NCBI GenBank assembly: GCA_030248215.1 | Contig: JASANG010001402.1 | Coordinates: 326,501 to 390,500 of the forward strand | Direction of reading: 5' to 3' | Source: Enoplolaimus lenunculus | Taxonomy: Eukaryota > Nematoda > Enoplea > Enoplida > Thoracostomopsidae | DNA length: 64,000 nucleotides | Shown here: positions 11,178 through 21,639 of the stretch, piece after piece | How positions within the stretch are numbered: position 1 is the stretch's first letter | Layout of the letters: the number at the start of each line of letters is the position of its first letter | Made by a program: the position numbers and the translations under genes | Notes under the pieces: model-generated | The model's database searches: none | Told to the model about the DNA's origin: nothing | The model's input: the letters and a program-made list of their open reading frames with translations, nothing else

Positions 11178-11502
11178 GCCAATATATAAAACAGGGCCGT
11201 AACAGAATAGTATAGCATATTCCTAAGCCTAAGCCTAAGCGTAAAAATGAGCTTACACTTCAGTCTACGCCTAGAAAGGCAAGAAATTTGAACAATTTAA
11301 CCAATGTACAGATCAGGGTCATACCAAAGTAGTATAAACATATTCCTAAGCCTAAGCCTAAACGTAAAAATGAGCCTACACCTCAGAATAGGACTAAACC
11401 TAAGCCTGACCCTACGCCTAAGCAAAAAATAGTGTAAAGCTTAAACTTGACTCAATTGCAGTTCCACAGATAAACGTTCCACCGCCTAATCTTTCACAAG
11501 GG
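11178..11502 (-). mobile_element. TTAGGC-array MITE with duplicated left half
   Basis: Two successive left halves occur: GCCAATATATAAAACAGGG at 11179 and ACCAATGTACAGATCAGGG at 11309. Each is followed by CATATTCCTAAGCCTAAGCC and a GTAAAAATGAGC block. One right half (TCTTTCACAAGGGCC) closes it. The duplicated unit of about 131 bases includes some flank. Confidence 0.65.
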
Positions 11503-12754
11503 CCTGAAATGTGAATAATTTTTCGTTTGAAACGACTTTCAAAAATGTATTATGCAAAATGCATATTTTTACAGCTGGAAACTGTCAAGTTGTTAACAGA
11601 GTCAACATTTTGCGTCAATCACGGCTTAAAGTAAACAAGTAAACTTTCGGGTTTTCGTATAAATATAACACGAATCACTTTTACATTTAGAAAAATGATA
11701 TACGAAGCGTAGCCAAATTTCTATTTCGCACGGGTGTGAATACCACGTACAGTGCAAGCTTTGTTTTTGAACAAACAAGCCAAGAGTGGCTGACTATATT
11801 TAGTATATTACGGATTAACAGTTGCGGTATACCCACCTTGGTCTAATTAAAATTGTAGTCTCATGGTGCCTCCTTAATATATAAAGCAAAGCTGCTACTT
11901 TCTTGTTATGACCATGGCTCACATTTGGAATCTATCCGTTTTTGCTCACAAATTTATATATTTGCTGAAGTCGACAAATTAAGTAATAACTTATGTATAA
12001 CATAACTAAATATCGTAAGTAAGGTTTCAGAAACCCGGCCAAGGTCGCATAACTTTTGAATAGTATATAAGTTTAAAAGTAATAAACGAAAAGAATTTTG
12101 CTGCCCGCTATCAGCTACCTTTAAAACTTATTAGATGGAAAAACGAGCTTCAGCCGAGCGAGAGGTGCCCCCGAGTCCGGAGCGGGTCGCCCAGCGTCAA
12201 CACCTTTAGGGCTAACGCGATTGCCGCCAGCTGTTGTGTGAAACACACTCGCGACTGGGTTAGCCTTCACCCTGCCGCCTTTGACTAAGACTGCTAAACA
12301 CCTAACCATCCAGCTTACACCTAACCAACCAGCTCCGTAGAATAGGGAACTCGGGACAGGCACAACTGCATCCGTAGATAGTGCACTTTTTTCATGAGAG
12401 AGTTGTATTGCTCAAATTGCAATCCATGGAATTGCAAATATTAACCATAGCGGTGCCACAGCATAAATAGTGGTAATATAGGCCTCTCTTGGAGGTTCTT
12501 AGAACAATGAAAAATTAGAAACTGTTATAAGCTTTAAAATTTTACTCAACAGCCGAGCAGGGCTTAAAACTTGTCTCAGTTGAAACGTGTATTTCGTTGG
12601 AGTTCGTCGAAACTATCCAATCAAAAAATGTTTTACCATTTTTCCCTATAAGCAATGTACAACTATACACTTGCAGCCAGATTGGTTGGTAGATCCACAG
12701 AGCCTAAATTTGATATTAAATTTTAGTGCTTACAATGAAAACATCGAATTAACA
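11503..12754. other. Intergenic stretch with a GC-rich island
   Basis: No gene was recognised. The patch 12121-12363 is markedly GC-rich and gives an 80-codon frame on the minus strand, without recognisable domain or splice sites. The repeat shared with 3970-4100 lies at 11960-12055. Confidence 0.35.
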
Positions 12755-12950
12755 GCAAGAATGTAAGCCTAAGCCTAAGGTTAAGGTTATTCATTTCAGT
12801 AGAAAACTTATGATGTTCTTTGGTGTTATATGACAGAACCCCGCATGATCAACCATTGACTTATCCTTTACACTAAAGTTTAGGTTTAAACTTAGGAATA
12901 AGAATAAGCTTAATATAATGGTACCCCGTATACGTAACATCCATAAATCC
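12755..12950. repeat. Worn TTAGGC-type element
   Basis: TAAGCCTAAGCC at the left and TAAACTTAGGAATAAGAATA at the right flank a degraded centre. Terminal repeats are not clear. Confidence 0.35.
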
Positions 12951-13769
12951 CATGCTATTCCTTAGCTAATCGGGCCACGCAAGGGAGGGCAGGATTTGCC
13001 CAGCCTTCCAGGAAAAGCTTTGTCCGTTCCGATACCATTGTCAACCATGCTTGTAAGTCAACGAAAACCTTTGTATGCTCCTCGTGAAAAATGTTTAGCC
13101 TACACCACCAAAATAAGCGGGCTACATGCCTGCTGCCAATGCCTTAATTGCGCTTTCTGTACTCTGTCTAGTCTCTAAGAGCTAAAGCCTAAGCCTAAAC
13201 CTAAAATCACGATCTGGTATTCAGTGCCAAATTTCACCACAAAAACGTCTCTTAAAGGTATATAAAACTTTACAGATCAATGGCACATAAATGCATTAAT
13301 TTGCACAAAGTCGGTGTCATACCTCCCTCGAAACCCATATTATAATGACAATGTTCCTTGAAATTTAACAAACCTCGAAACGTCTTCCCCCATAATAATT
13401 GACACATTCGAAACTTAAACTGGTTTACGTTTAAAAGCAAGACAAATGCTGTGAACCCTGTTTCCGAGGTTTGGCCCCTAACCCTGTTCCCGAGATTTGG
13501 CCCTTTTTAGGGTTGAGAATATATCTCTGTCATATATGTGTATGTATCTATAGCGGACCAGAAATACGGGTACATTTTGAAATTTAGGTACGAATAAATA
13601 GCGTATAAAGGCTGCGAGCCTTACAATACAAACCAGGGTAGTTTTTCCGGAAAAAACTATGATTTTAAAAAATGATATTTTTTCATTTTTGTCGGAAAAA
13701 AATGAAAACAATTGCACCGTTGAGTGTATTTTTCGCGTTAATATTCCCTAGTATGCTTAGAGGTAATAA
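12951..13769. other. Intergenic stretch, nothing assigned
   Basis: The 60-codon open frame at 12996-13178 (+) has several cysteines but no splice context. A duplicated phrase, CCCTGTTCC plus CGAGGTTTGGCCC / CGAGATTTGGCCC, occurs at about 13457-13503. Confidence 0.35.
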
Positions 13770-14002
13770 GGCCAATGCAAAGAACAGGGGCGGAACAGTT
13801 TAATATACTTTTTCCTAAGCCTAAAATCCTAAGCCTAAGCTTAAGCTTAAGCCTAAGCTTAAGCGTAAGCGTAAGAATGAGTTTATTCCTAAGCCTAAGT
13901 GTAAGCTTAAGCCAAAGCTAGGCAAAAAATTAGTCTAAAGCTTAAGCTTATTCTATTCTAAACCCACAGAAAAACGTTCCGTCCCTGATCTTTAAATGGA
14001 CC
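13770..14002 (-). mobile_element. TTAGGC-array MITE, complete, perfect TSD
   Basis: The ends are GGCCAATGCAAAGAACAGGG and CTTTAAATGGACC. GGTAATAA lies on both flanks. The interior mixes TAAGCC and TAAGCT units with a second GAATGAGTTTATTCC block. Confidence 0.9.
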
Positions 14003-14420
14003 GGTAATAAATGTAACTCAAAATGATTGTATTTAGTGAAAATGTCGATATTTTAAGGTCTCAAGGCCCCCATAAGACCAAAATTATTTCGTTGTAAAGT
14101 TAGAAAAATTATATATCATCCATTTATATATTCATATGCAACAATTCCGGTAAATGAGTCCTGGTGGACATACACACGGTCACTGTTATACTGTGTTGCA
14201 TGTAAATTAGTTGCAGATTTAGTTACAAGATACACTTAAAGAACGTTTTAGCTTCGGTTTTTTCATTTTCGCTCAATTTTCCGTCCACTTTGTACTATTT
14301 TACGGTTAGAATAAATGAAAATATTCTGAAACTGTTGTGAAAGTTTTAATTTGAAGTTCTCGCTATAGTGTGTGCTTCATTGAAAGACTAAATTGTCTTA
14401 AAACTGAGTATATTTCGATA

Positions 14421-14606
14421 GGCCCATATAAAAACAAAGGCGGTGAGTTTTTCCTTAGAACTACAGTAGAGTATAAGTTTACGGTTTAGACTAATTTTTG
14501 CTAAGGTTAAAGGCTTAAGGCTTAGGTATATGTTCAGGTTCACGCTTTAGACTTCGGTTTGGGAATAAGCTTTATATCGGTTACTGCCATGTTCTATACA
14601 TTGGCC
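14421..14606 (+). mobile_element. TTAGGC-array MITE, worn
   Basis: The left end is GGCCCATATAAAAACAAAGG, the right end CTATACATTGGCC. The interior has diverged TTAGGC words. A clear target duplication was not found. Confidence 0.6.
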
Positions 14607-14718
14607 ATACAGATTATTTTCACGCAAATTAAACGTAAATCAACACAGGAAAATTGAACGTGGACCATCGGAATAGCAACAGTAAACTATTATGTGCATT
14701 ATTTATGCGCTTGCGGCA

Positions 14719-14886
14719 GGTTCGTAGTCAGGTCACCTTGCTAAAGAGGGATGCTTAAACATTTTTCAGGAGGGATATACAAGGGTTTTTGATGACTTAC
14801 AAGCACGGCAGAAAATTTTCTAGGTGGTGGAGGCAAAATTTTTGCCATGGGACGCTGAGCCACAGTCCCTGTCGGGCTACGAGCTA
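14719..14886. mobile_element. CCCGTAGCCAGCTCACC repeat, copy 1
   Basis: The left arm GTTCGTAGTCAGGTCACCTT and right arm GTCGGGCTACGAGC are inverted. The interior AGAAAATTTTCTAGG and GATGACTTACAAGC is shared with 35609-35774. Confidence 0.6.
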
Positions 14887-15069
14887 TGCTTTAATACGAC
14901 AGGGACATACATGGCAATCGAATCCATATTGTAATTTCTTTGAAATATATTCAAAATATACGATGATTCTAGTGTAAACTCATTTTTAAGAGCGCTACTT
15001 GGTTTTTGAATCAATCATATCGGGACTAAGAGGACGATTATGCCGTAGGCTTAAGACCTTAATTAACCT

Positions 15070-15235
15070 GACCAGTGTATAGACCGAGGGTGAACCGTTT
15101 TTCCGCGAGACTGCAATACAATAAAGTTTAAGCTTTAGACTAACTTTTTGTTTACGCTTACGCTTACGCTTAGGCTATGCTTAGACTTATGAATGTGCTT
15201 ATTCTACTATTACGACCCTGTTCTTTGCATTAGCC
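15070..15235 (+). mobile_element. TTAGGC-array MITE
   Basis: The left end is GACCAGTGTATAGACCGAGG, the right end TTCTTTGCATTAGCC. The flanks ATTAACCT / GCTAACCT match at six of eight bases. The array contains TTACGC variants. Confidence 0.72.
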
Positions 15236-15465
15236 GCTAACCTTTAGGCGTAGGATTAGCCATGTAATTGCTGACTTAGATTTTTACGATTAACTTCATA
15301 TATAGCATGCTAACGCTTTCAAACTAAATGTATCGGATATGCTACGGCCTAAGACCCAAAGCCTTCGAAAATTGGCTGTCTACTAGAAAACGTCAATTTC
15401 TATACTCCAACCAGCTTCATCTTAGGAGTAAATTCTATTGTATTTTTGGCGTAGTTTTTCATCTA

Positions 15466-15590
15466 CAGACCCGTAGTAGCTAGCTCACCTTGCTAGGAAA
15501 CGCTGAAAAATATTTTCAGGAGGGGCATATAAGGGTTTTTGTTGAATTTTAAGTATTATTAAAATAGGAGGTGCCAAAATTCTTACGCAT
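15466..15590. repeat. CCCGTAGCCAGCTCACC repeat, left half
   Basis: ACCCGTAGTAGCTAGCTCACC and TTTCAGGAGGGGCATATAAG match the copies at 14719 and 35609. The right half is missing. Confidence 0.5.
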
Positions 15591-15726
15591 CTATTTCGAT
15601 TAGCTCACAATCTAACTATTAATACAGAACGTTTCTTCAGAGTTAACCATTCGATTGCTGCAACAAATTAGTAAAAATATACAAAAAAATTAGACGTCCG
15701 GACCAGTTTCTTCCTTCCGCTGTTTC

Positions 15727-15925
15727 GGCCAATGTAAAGAACAGGAGCGGAACAGTATTATAAGCATATTTGTAAGCATATTCCTAAACCTAAGTCTAAG
15801 CTGAGCGTAAGAATAAGTTTATTCCTCCTAAGCCTGTGAGCGAAGCAAAAAAATAGTCTAACACTTAAGCTTACTCTATTCTAGTCCCACAGAAAAACTC
15901 TCCGCCCCTGATCTTTACATGGGCC
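15727..15925 (-). mobile_element. TTAGGC-array MITE
   Basis: It starts GGCCAATGTAAAGAACAGG and ends GATCTTTACATGGGCC. The flanks GCTGTTTC / GCTTTTAC are a worn duplication. Confidence 0.8.
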
Positions 15926-16284
15926 GCTTTTACATAAGATGGAAGCAGGTCAGCCCGTGGCCGCTCGACCCCATATCGCCCCACGAAAAATTTTTTCATG
16001 CCGCTCCATGGGGCCTTCATAGGGTGGGGACCCAGGCTCGAGTTCCATTGTTGCGCTGTAGTCAAATGATAGTGGGGCAACGTTGGTAAAAATCCTTTCT
16101 CACTTCACAGATACCCTATGTTTTAAATTTACAACACACCAAGATGTCATACCATTGGAGGTCAAATGTGGTGAAAAAAAACTTGTATATCAATCAAACT
16201 CGGGACCAAAAATACGTTTAACTGGCAAACTGGTTCTCAAAATATTGGTTTCTGGTTCAGTTGCCTGGTTTATGACCAATTTTA
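15926..16284. other. Intergenic stretch, nothing assigned
   Basis: Open frames at 15871-16080 (-) and 16083-16325 (+) run into repeats and lack splice context. No family was recognised. Confidence 0.35.
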
Positions 16285-16395
16285 GGGGTGCAAGCGGAGG
16301 TGAAAAAACCAGAGCCGGTGCCTGAGCCGAAAGTCGGCAAAATTAGCCTGAGTCGGAGACCGACTAAATTTGCCTTAGCCGGAGTAGAGGCTGTA
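16285..16395. repeat. Partial CAGGGTGCAACCGGAGG-type repeat
   Basis: AGGGGTGCAAGCGGAGGTGA and repeated GAGCCGG / AGTCGG words match the hAT-like family seen complete at 48427. The right end is missing. Confidence 0.5.
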
Positions 16396-16524
16396 GCAAA
16401 GTCAAGCGGCTACAATTACATAAATTCTTAAAATATTTATATTTTAATATTAACTTTAAGGTTTTGTGAAAAAAATTGCTTCGATCATCTTTCTTGATAT
16501 TTAATCTAGACAATTTGAAGTTTG

Positions 16525-16720
16525 AGCCTATGTAAAGATGAGGGGCGGAACGTTTTTCTGTGGGACTGCAATAGAGTAAGCTTAAAGTTTGGACTAATTT
16601 TTTGCCTAGTTTTGACTTAGGCTCAGACTTAGACTTAGGAATATGCTCATTCTTACGCTTAGGCTTAGGCTTAGTAATATGCTTATAATACTGTTCCGCC
16701 GCCTGTTCTTTACATTGGCC
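16525..16720 (+). mobile_element. TTAGGC-array MITE
   Basis: The left end is AGCCTATGTAAAGATGAGGG, the right end TTCTTTACATTGGCC. The flanks GAAGTTTG / GAAGTTCG are an 8-base duplication with one mismatch. Confidence 0.85.
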
Positions 16721-16975
16721 GAAGTTCGGAACTTCATATAGAAAATTAGAAAACGACTCACTAAAACGACAACAGTTTTTCTCAAAATGCAAAAGCTTTT
16801 TAGCACAGAGATTTGCATGCGTGTACAAATTGCCCGTATTGTTAGGGTATATTCGATGCATTGATCCTAAAATGTTTCGTTAATAAAAGTGAAAGACCGA
16901 ACAATTGCACCAAAAATGAGTGCACAAATTATCACTGGTTCAGTTGAATGCCGTTGCCAACTTCTTTGAAGTTCG

Positions 16976-17192
16976 GGCCAATGTAAAGAGCAGGGGCGGA
17001 ACTGTATTATATGCATATTCTTAAGCCTAAGCCTAATCCTAAGCCTATTAAACCTGAGCGTAAGAATCAGCATTTTCCTAAGCCTAAGCCTAAGCCTAAG
17101 CTTATTCCAAGCAAAACAATTAGTCTAAAGCTTAGTCTTACTCTATTGCAGTCCAACAGAAAAACGCTCCGACCCTGATCTTTACATGGGCC
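16976..17192 (-). mobile_element. TTAGGC-array MITE
   Basis: The left end is GGCCAATGTAAAGAGCAGGG, the right end GATCTTTACATGGGCC. The left flank GAAGTTCG is the same 8-mer that follows the previous element. Confidence 0.82.
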
Positions 17193-17524
17193 AAAGTGGC
17201 CCGCCCAGGCTCCATTAACAGAGGTCAAAACTAAAATTGTTCCTTTGTACAAGAATTGCGTTTGGCTTTTCGCTCGCTTAGCTTACGATACTTTTTCAAA
17301 AATTATATTCAGCATGGCTTCTATCAGAAATTTTGGATCCGCTACATCGCTATTAAGCTTATTTGTTACGTTTTCAAATTCGATGTGTCTTAATCAAGGG
17401 CGTCGCCACGCGGGACATTTTGGAGTCGTACCTCCCCAAATATGGCTGGTTACCTCAACCCAAATAGGCTCGGTTTAAGAGTAAACAATTTTGAATTGCA
17501 ATTGGAGGTCTCCCAAAATTATTC

Positions 17525-17690
17525 GGCCCATGTATAGAACAGGGCCGGAACAGTAGTATAAACATACTCCTAAGCCGAAGCCTAAGCCTAAGCCTAAGCT
17601 TAAGCCTAAGCAAAAAATTATTCTAAAGCTTAAACTGACTCTATTATAGCCCCTCTGGAAAACGATCCGGCCCTGTTCTATACATGGGTC
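17525..17690 (-). mobile_element. TTAGGC-array MITE (GTATAGAACAGGGCCGG ends)
   Basis: It starts GGCCCATGTATAGAACAGGG and ends GTTCTATACATGGGTC. The flanks AATTATTC / AATTACTC are an 8-base duplication with one mismatch. Confidence 0.88.
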
Positions 17691-17848
17691 AATTACTCAG
17701 TAGGCACCCCACCAAATATAATTTTCAGCGAACGCCCCTAATATAAGTTCAATATATTCTTCATAAAAAACAGCGAATCCTAGCAAACTTCTAGTGAGTG
17801 ATATCAAAAATAGACGGTTAATTTTATGACCCAAACTAAATGGCAACA

Positions 17849-19723
17849 TCAGATAGTTGATTTCTGACTACCCAAATCCGCTTCGTGTTCCAATTGCTCG
17901 TCGTTAGACCACAAAACGAGCCTTTTCCAAGCTGCAGCAACCATTGCTAACCCTGCTGTCAAAATCATCACCCCCACTAGCCATGTTATTTTCGGTCCTT
18001 GATATGTAAATAACCAGCTAACTACAGTTGGACTTATTGTCAAAGCGGCTTGTCCTGCGCCAACAAACACACCATGAAGACATCCTTGCTTGCGTGGTCC
18101 GAGTACTTTTGAAAATAATACAGTAACAGGCAAGTAACCCACTGAAAACGCAACCATCAAGCTCATACACGCAATCACGTACTCTGGCAATCCGATCCGT
18201 GTAGTAGACGAACACCAGTCGTAGCGACATGAATAGGTTACTTCAGAAAATGATGATCCATCTTGAGAACTTGTGATATTCAGTGCACTGCGCGTTGAAA
18301 CGTTGCTGCCAATCGGATTTATTGTAGTTGAAAGCGTTGATAAGTTCGAAATTTGATCATACGCCACAGCGGTGTTGTTACCCGACAACGTATCATTCTG
18401 ACCTTCAAACGACAGGAGCGGCGGCAGCCAAGGCCACGAAAATGTAAGCAAAAAATACAACATAAACGCCATTATTCCTGCGATGATAAGTGTGCGTTCT
18501 TGGACGCGATCCATCAAATAAATCCCAGTAAATAAAACGCAAACCAGTTCAAAACAGCCACTGCCGACCCAGATCAATCCGTTGTTAGAGACTGCGTCTG
18601 ACGTTGTCCAATCGAACATAATCATAGTAAACGGTGAGCCAACGGTGACGTCATAATTGTAGCAAAATTCTAAAATAAAATTGACAATTATTAGTACAGT
18701 CACACAAATCGTATCGTTGCTCTTGAGCGATTCGGTATTCTTCGCATCGAACAGCGTCCGATGAATTGCAGTCGCCAGTTTTGACGTCAATTTCGCGGTT
18801 CCATACAAAGTATTTAATCCAGGAACACGGTTTGCTATCAATTTAGCGGTGCTACAATGATATTGCTGGCTTTCGCTAACGCTATTTATGGCGTTGAAAT
18901 CGGCTGTTTTCTTTGATGTTTGAAGTTGTAGACGACGGTGAATGCGATTGTTCGATCGAAATTGTCGTTTATCAACTGAAATCCAACATTCCTGAAACAT
19001 TGTATACAATAGCAGCAGCTGAACGCCGCCAAGCAGTATACTCAAATACGCCGGCGCTGTGTACATGTTGAAATGGACCGGTCCATATGAATACGCCGGA
19101 TACCCTAAAGGGACGAATATAACTGTGACGACGGGCCCGATAGCTAAGGCGAGAATACAACTGACCGAGCGATACATCATTGCTTTGTTGCGTTCGTTTA
19201 GTTTCGATGCCATCGCGATGTAGGCGAACAGTGAGCTCATATTTCCTAACCCGAAACCAGAGATCGCTCGAGCGACCAGCATAACCCATCGTCTTGCGTT
19301 TGGAGGCGCAGCGTCAACAAATGCGAGCCCAACGTTTCCCAGCATCGTTGCAACGATTCCAGCAACGATGGGCAGCCGAGTCTGTTCGATCCAATTTGAC
19401 CATGCGCCGAACACCGGAGCTGAAATTGTGCTCGCAAGATTAAAGCTCATCACAATTAAGCCGAAAAATTCTTCGCTTGCATACGGGTCAATTTCGAGCA
19501 GATACGGCCAAAGTGAAGTTAAGTAGATGTACAATTGAAGAACAACTAGAAAATTAATGACAAAAGTGACAATCAGCGACGTCCATCGACTCCGATGCTC
19601 AGCTTGCGATTCAGAGTCGTCGCCACTGCGGTCAGATACTCCAATAAGTCTGCTGTCGTAGTTGTTGTCGCAGCCAGACCCTGGTATTGCAACTTCTGTA
19701 AGTTGATCCTGAGGCAACATCAT
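17849..19723 (-). CDS. MFSD8/CLN7-like major facilitator transporter, paralogue A
   Basis: An intronless 624-residue frame from ATG at 19723 to TGA at 17849-17851. A hydrophilic N-terminus of about 45 residues precedes a 12-segment MFS fold. Segment 1 leads into SLWPYLLEIDPYASEEFFG, followed by APVFGAWSNW and then LVARAISGFGLGN, which fit the MFSD8 N-half. The C-half has GSPFTMIMFDW, a Cys-xxx-Asp-Trp-Cys pair (CRYDWC) and LFSKVLGPRKQG, all typical of MFSD8. A luminal loop of about 75 residues (near 430-505) carries five N-glycosylation sequons (NDT, NNT, NLS, NVS, NIT), as expected for the glycosylated lysosomal loop of this family. Human MFSD8 is a lysosomal membrane protein of 518 residues, so this one is longer in the loops. 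Location and transport role are inferred from the family. It lies in tandem with the paralogue at 22681-24453. Confidence 0.92.
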   Translation of the reverse strand: MMLPQDQLTEVAIPGSGCDNNYDSRLIGVSDRSGDDSESQAEHRSRWTSLIVTFVINFLVVLQLYIYLTSLWPYLLEIDPYASEEFFGLIVMSFNLASTISAPVFGAWSNWIEQTRLPIVAGIVATMLGNVGLAFVDAAPPNARRWVMLVARAISGFGLGNMSSLFAYIAMASKLNERNKAMMYRSVSCILALAIGPVVTVIFVPLGYPAYSYGPVHFNMYTAPAYLSILLGGVQLLLLYTMFQECWISVDKRQFRSNNRIHRRLQLQTSKKTADFNAINSVSESQQYHCSTAKLIANRVPGLNTLYGTAKLTSKLATAIHRTLFDAKNTESLKSNDTICVTVLIIVNFILEFCYNYDVTVGSPFTMIMFDWTTSDAVSNNGLIWVGSGCFELVCVLFTGIYLMDRVQERTLIIAGIMAFMLYFLLTFSWPWLPPLLSFEGQNDTLSGNNTAVAYDQISNLSTLSTTINPIGSNVSTRSALNITSSQDGSSFSEVTYSCRYDWCSSTTRIGLPEYVIACMSLMVAFSVGYLPVTVLFSKVLGPRKQGCLHGVFVGAGQAALTISPTVVSWLFTYQGPKITWLVGVMILTAGLAMVAAAWKRLVLWSNDEQLEHEADLGSQKSTI

Positions 19724-19849
19724 TCTTGAACGAATAACTTGGTTTACGTTTTTCCTAATATTTGAATATGAATTTCAATGACCGATACGGTGCCTAAAAA
19801 TGTCAGCTTTTAATAAATTAAAAATGGAATACTTTACAACGTTGTCGAT

Positions 19850-19934
19850 GCTGAAAAAATAGTCTACAGCTTAAACTTAAACTATTATAGGTCCGCGACA
19901 AAATACGGGTCTACCCTCAAAGTAACATGGGCTA
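19850..19934. repeat. TTAGGC-group fragment, right part only
   Basis: AATAGTCTACAGCTTAAACT, then CTATTATAGGTCC, and finally CAAAGTAACATGGGCT. These are conserved side blocks plus a terminal repeat, without an array. Confidence 0.5.
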
Positions 19935-20047
19935 TGATTGCTCAGAGTAACGCTACCTTGCTCGCCTTTGGAGGCTTCTGTCGTTTTGAGTTACCAATCT
20001 GATTGACTCAACGAAACTTATATAATACACACCTGTAAAAAATTAAT

Positions 20048-20219
20048 GACCAATGTAAAGAACAGGGGTGGAACAATATTATACGTCAATGAGGTTATTC
20101 CTACGCCTAAGCTTAAGCCTAAGTCTAAGCCTAAGCAAACATAATAGTCTAAAGCTTAAGCTTATTATATTCTAGTCCCACCGAACAACTCTCCACCCTT
20201 GATCTTTTATACACGGGTC
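20048..20219 (-). mobile_element. TTAGGC-array MITE
   Basis: The left end is GACCAATGTAAAGAACAGGG, the right end GGGTC. The flanks AAATTAAT / GAATTAAT are an 8-base duplication with one mismatch. It lies in the spacer between the two transporter genes. Confidence 0.8.
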
Positions 20220-20334
20220 GAATTAATTAAGATTGGGATAATTTTAGCGCTTTCACACGGTCTAGAATCATTGCCGAGTAATGAGCTATTTTAATCCCGT
20301 TAACACAGCATCGGTAAAACACCATGGGCGTCTC

Positions 20335-20545
20335 GGCCAATGTAAACAACAGTTGCGGAACAGTATCATAAGCATATTCCTACTAAGCCTAAACCTAAGC
20401 CTAGCTTAAACGTAAACGCAAGAATGAGCATATTCCTATGCCTAAGCCTAACCTAAGCTAAACAAAAAAATTAGTCCAAAACTTAAGCTTTAACTCTTTT
20501 ATAGTCTCACTGAAAAACGTTCCGCCCCTGATCTTTACATGAGCC
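20335..20545 (-). mobile_element. TTAGGC-array MITE
   Basis: It starts GGCCAATGTAAACAACAG and ends GATCTTTACATGAGCC. The flanks GGCGTCTC / AGCGTCTC are an 8-base duplication with one mismatch. Confidence 0.85.
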
Positions 20546-20818
20546 AGCGTCTCGATGAATCAAAATGGTCCTCAGCGAGTGTCAGTCACTGCCTAAAGTA
20601 GCAATCCCCTAACATAAGATCAAATCTAAAATTATGTGCCAAAAATTAGTACTAAAATAAGACAAATTGTACTTGGCACCACTTTGTTCGTTTCGGTCTC
20701 GAGTTTTTCAGAATTGTATATCGCACAGTCTCTTCCATTACAAATTTCTGGATCCGTCACTACCGACGGCAAGGTTTTAGACATAGGCAGACTGTCAACT
20801 TTTGATTGGGTTTACGCT

Positions 20819-20943
20819 TAGGGTTGCGCTATGGTCGCTGCGCATCGTCGGACACCGGTGCAAACGAGAGTTTGCCTACTTTTTTCATCACCGCATAGCG
20901 GCGTGTGGCGGCGTCCTGCACCGATGAGTATAGCGCAACCCTA
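20819..20943. mobile_element. Short TAGGGTTGCGCTAT foldback element
   Basis: The inverted ends TAGGGTTGCGCTAT and ATAGCGCAACCCTA bound 125 bases containing GCGGCG-type words. No clear target duplication was found. A similar start (TTAGGGTTGCACTGAGG) appears at 63963. Confidence 0.65.
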
Positions 20944-21083
20944 AAATTTTTGTATTAAAAATTGACGCTTTTCGCCGCGCGCTGCCGAACCTTTTTTATC
21001 AACTTAAATTTGAAAAACCTAATTTTGTAGTGTAAAAAATAATATATTCGTTAATTAATAACCATAAAATTGATTTACTACAC

Positions 21084-21296
21084 GGCCAATGTTATATACT
21101 TTAAGGGGCGTAACAGTAGAAAAAGACTATATATATATTCCTAAGCGTAAGCCTAAGCGTTACCAAAATGTGTTCCTAAGCCTAAAACCTAAGACTAAAG
21201 CCTGAGCCTAAGCATAAAAAAGTGTAATCTATAATCTAAACTTATTGTTTTATACACCCATCAGAAACCTGGACGCCACTAAGAGTAACCTGAGCC
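21084..21296 (-). mobile_element. TTAGGC-array MITE (TTAAGGGGCG ends)
   Basis: The left end GGCCAATGTTATATACTTTA leads into AGGGGCGTAACAG. The right end is AGAGTAACCTGAGCC. The flanks TACTACAC / TACTGCAC are an 8-base duplication with one mismatch. Confidence 0.85.
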
Positions 21297-21639
21297 TACT
21301 GCACAATGCGATTCAGAAGAAACGGCAACGTTTACGTTTTTGCACTGCACCCAGCAAAAACTTTGGTGTTTCAAAAATATATTCACGCTTTTAGTATATC
21401 TCGGGTGTCAAGTATTAAGTATACGTTTTTATTTCGTATTCTGCCCATGGCGAATGCCGTAAAAATACAGTCAAGTAAAAACAGTAGACAGAAAAAAATC
21501 AATAATATTGCAATAATTTATTTTGAAACTTTTTAATTTTTTTAGCTCGTATAACAAAAATAACGGATTAACATTGTGAAATTGGTATAGGCTGGATAAA
21601 TTTGTCCCATGGAAGCGTCGAGGATGCCTCGTTTGTTAA

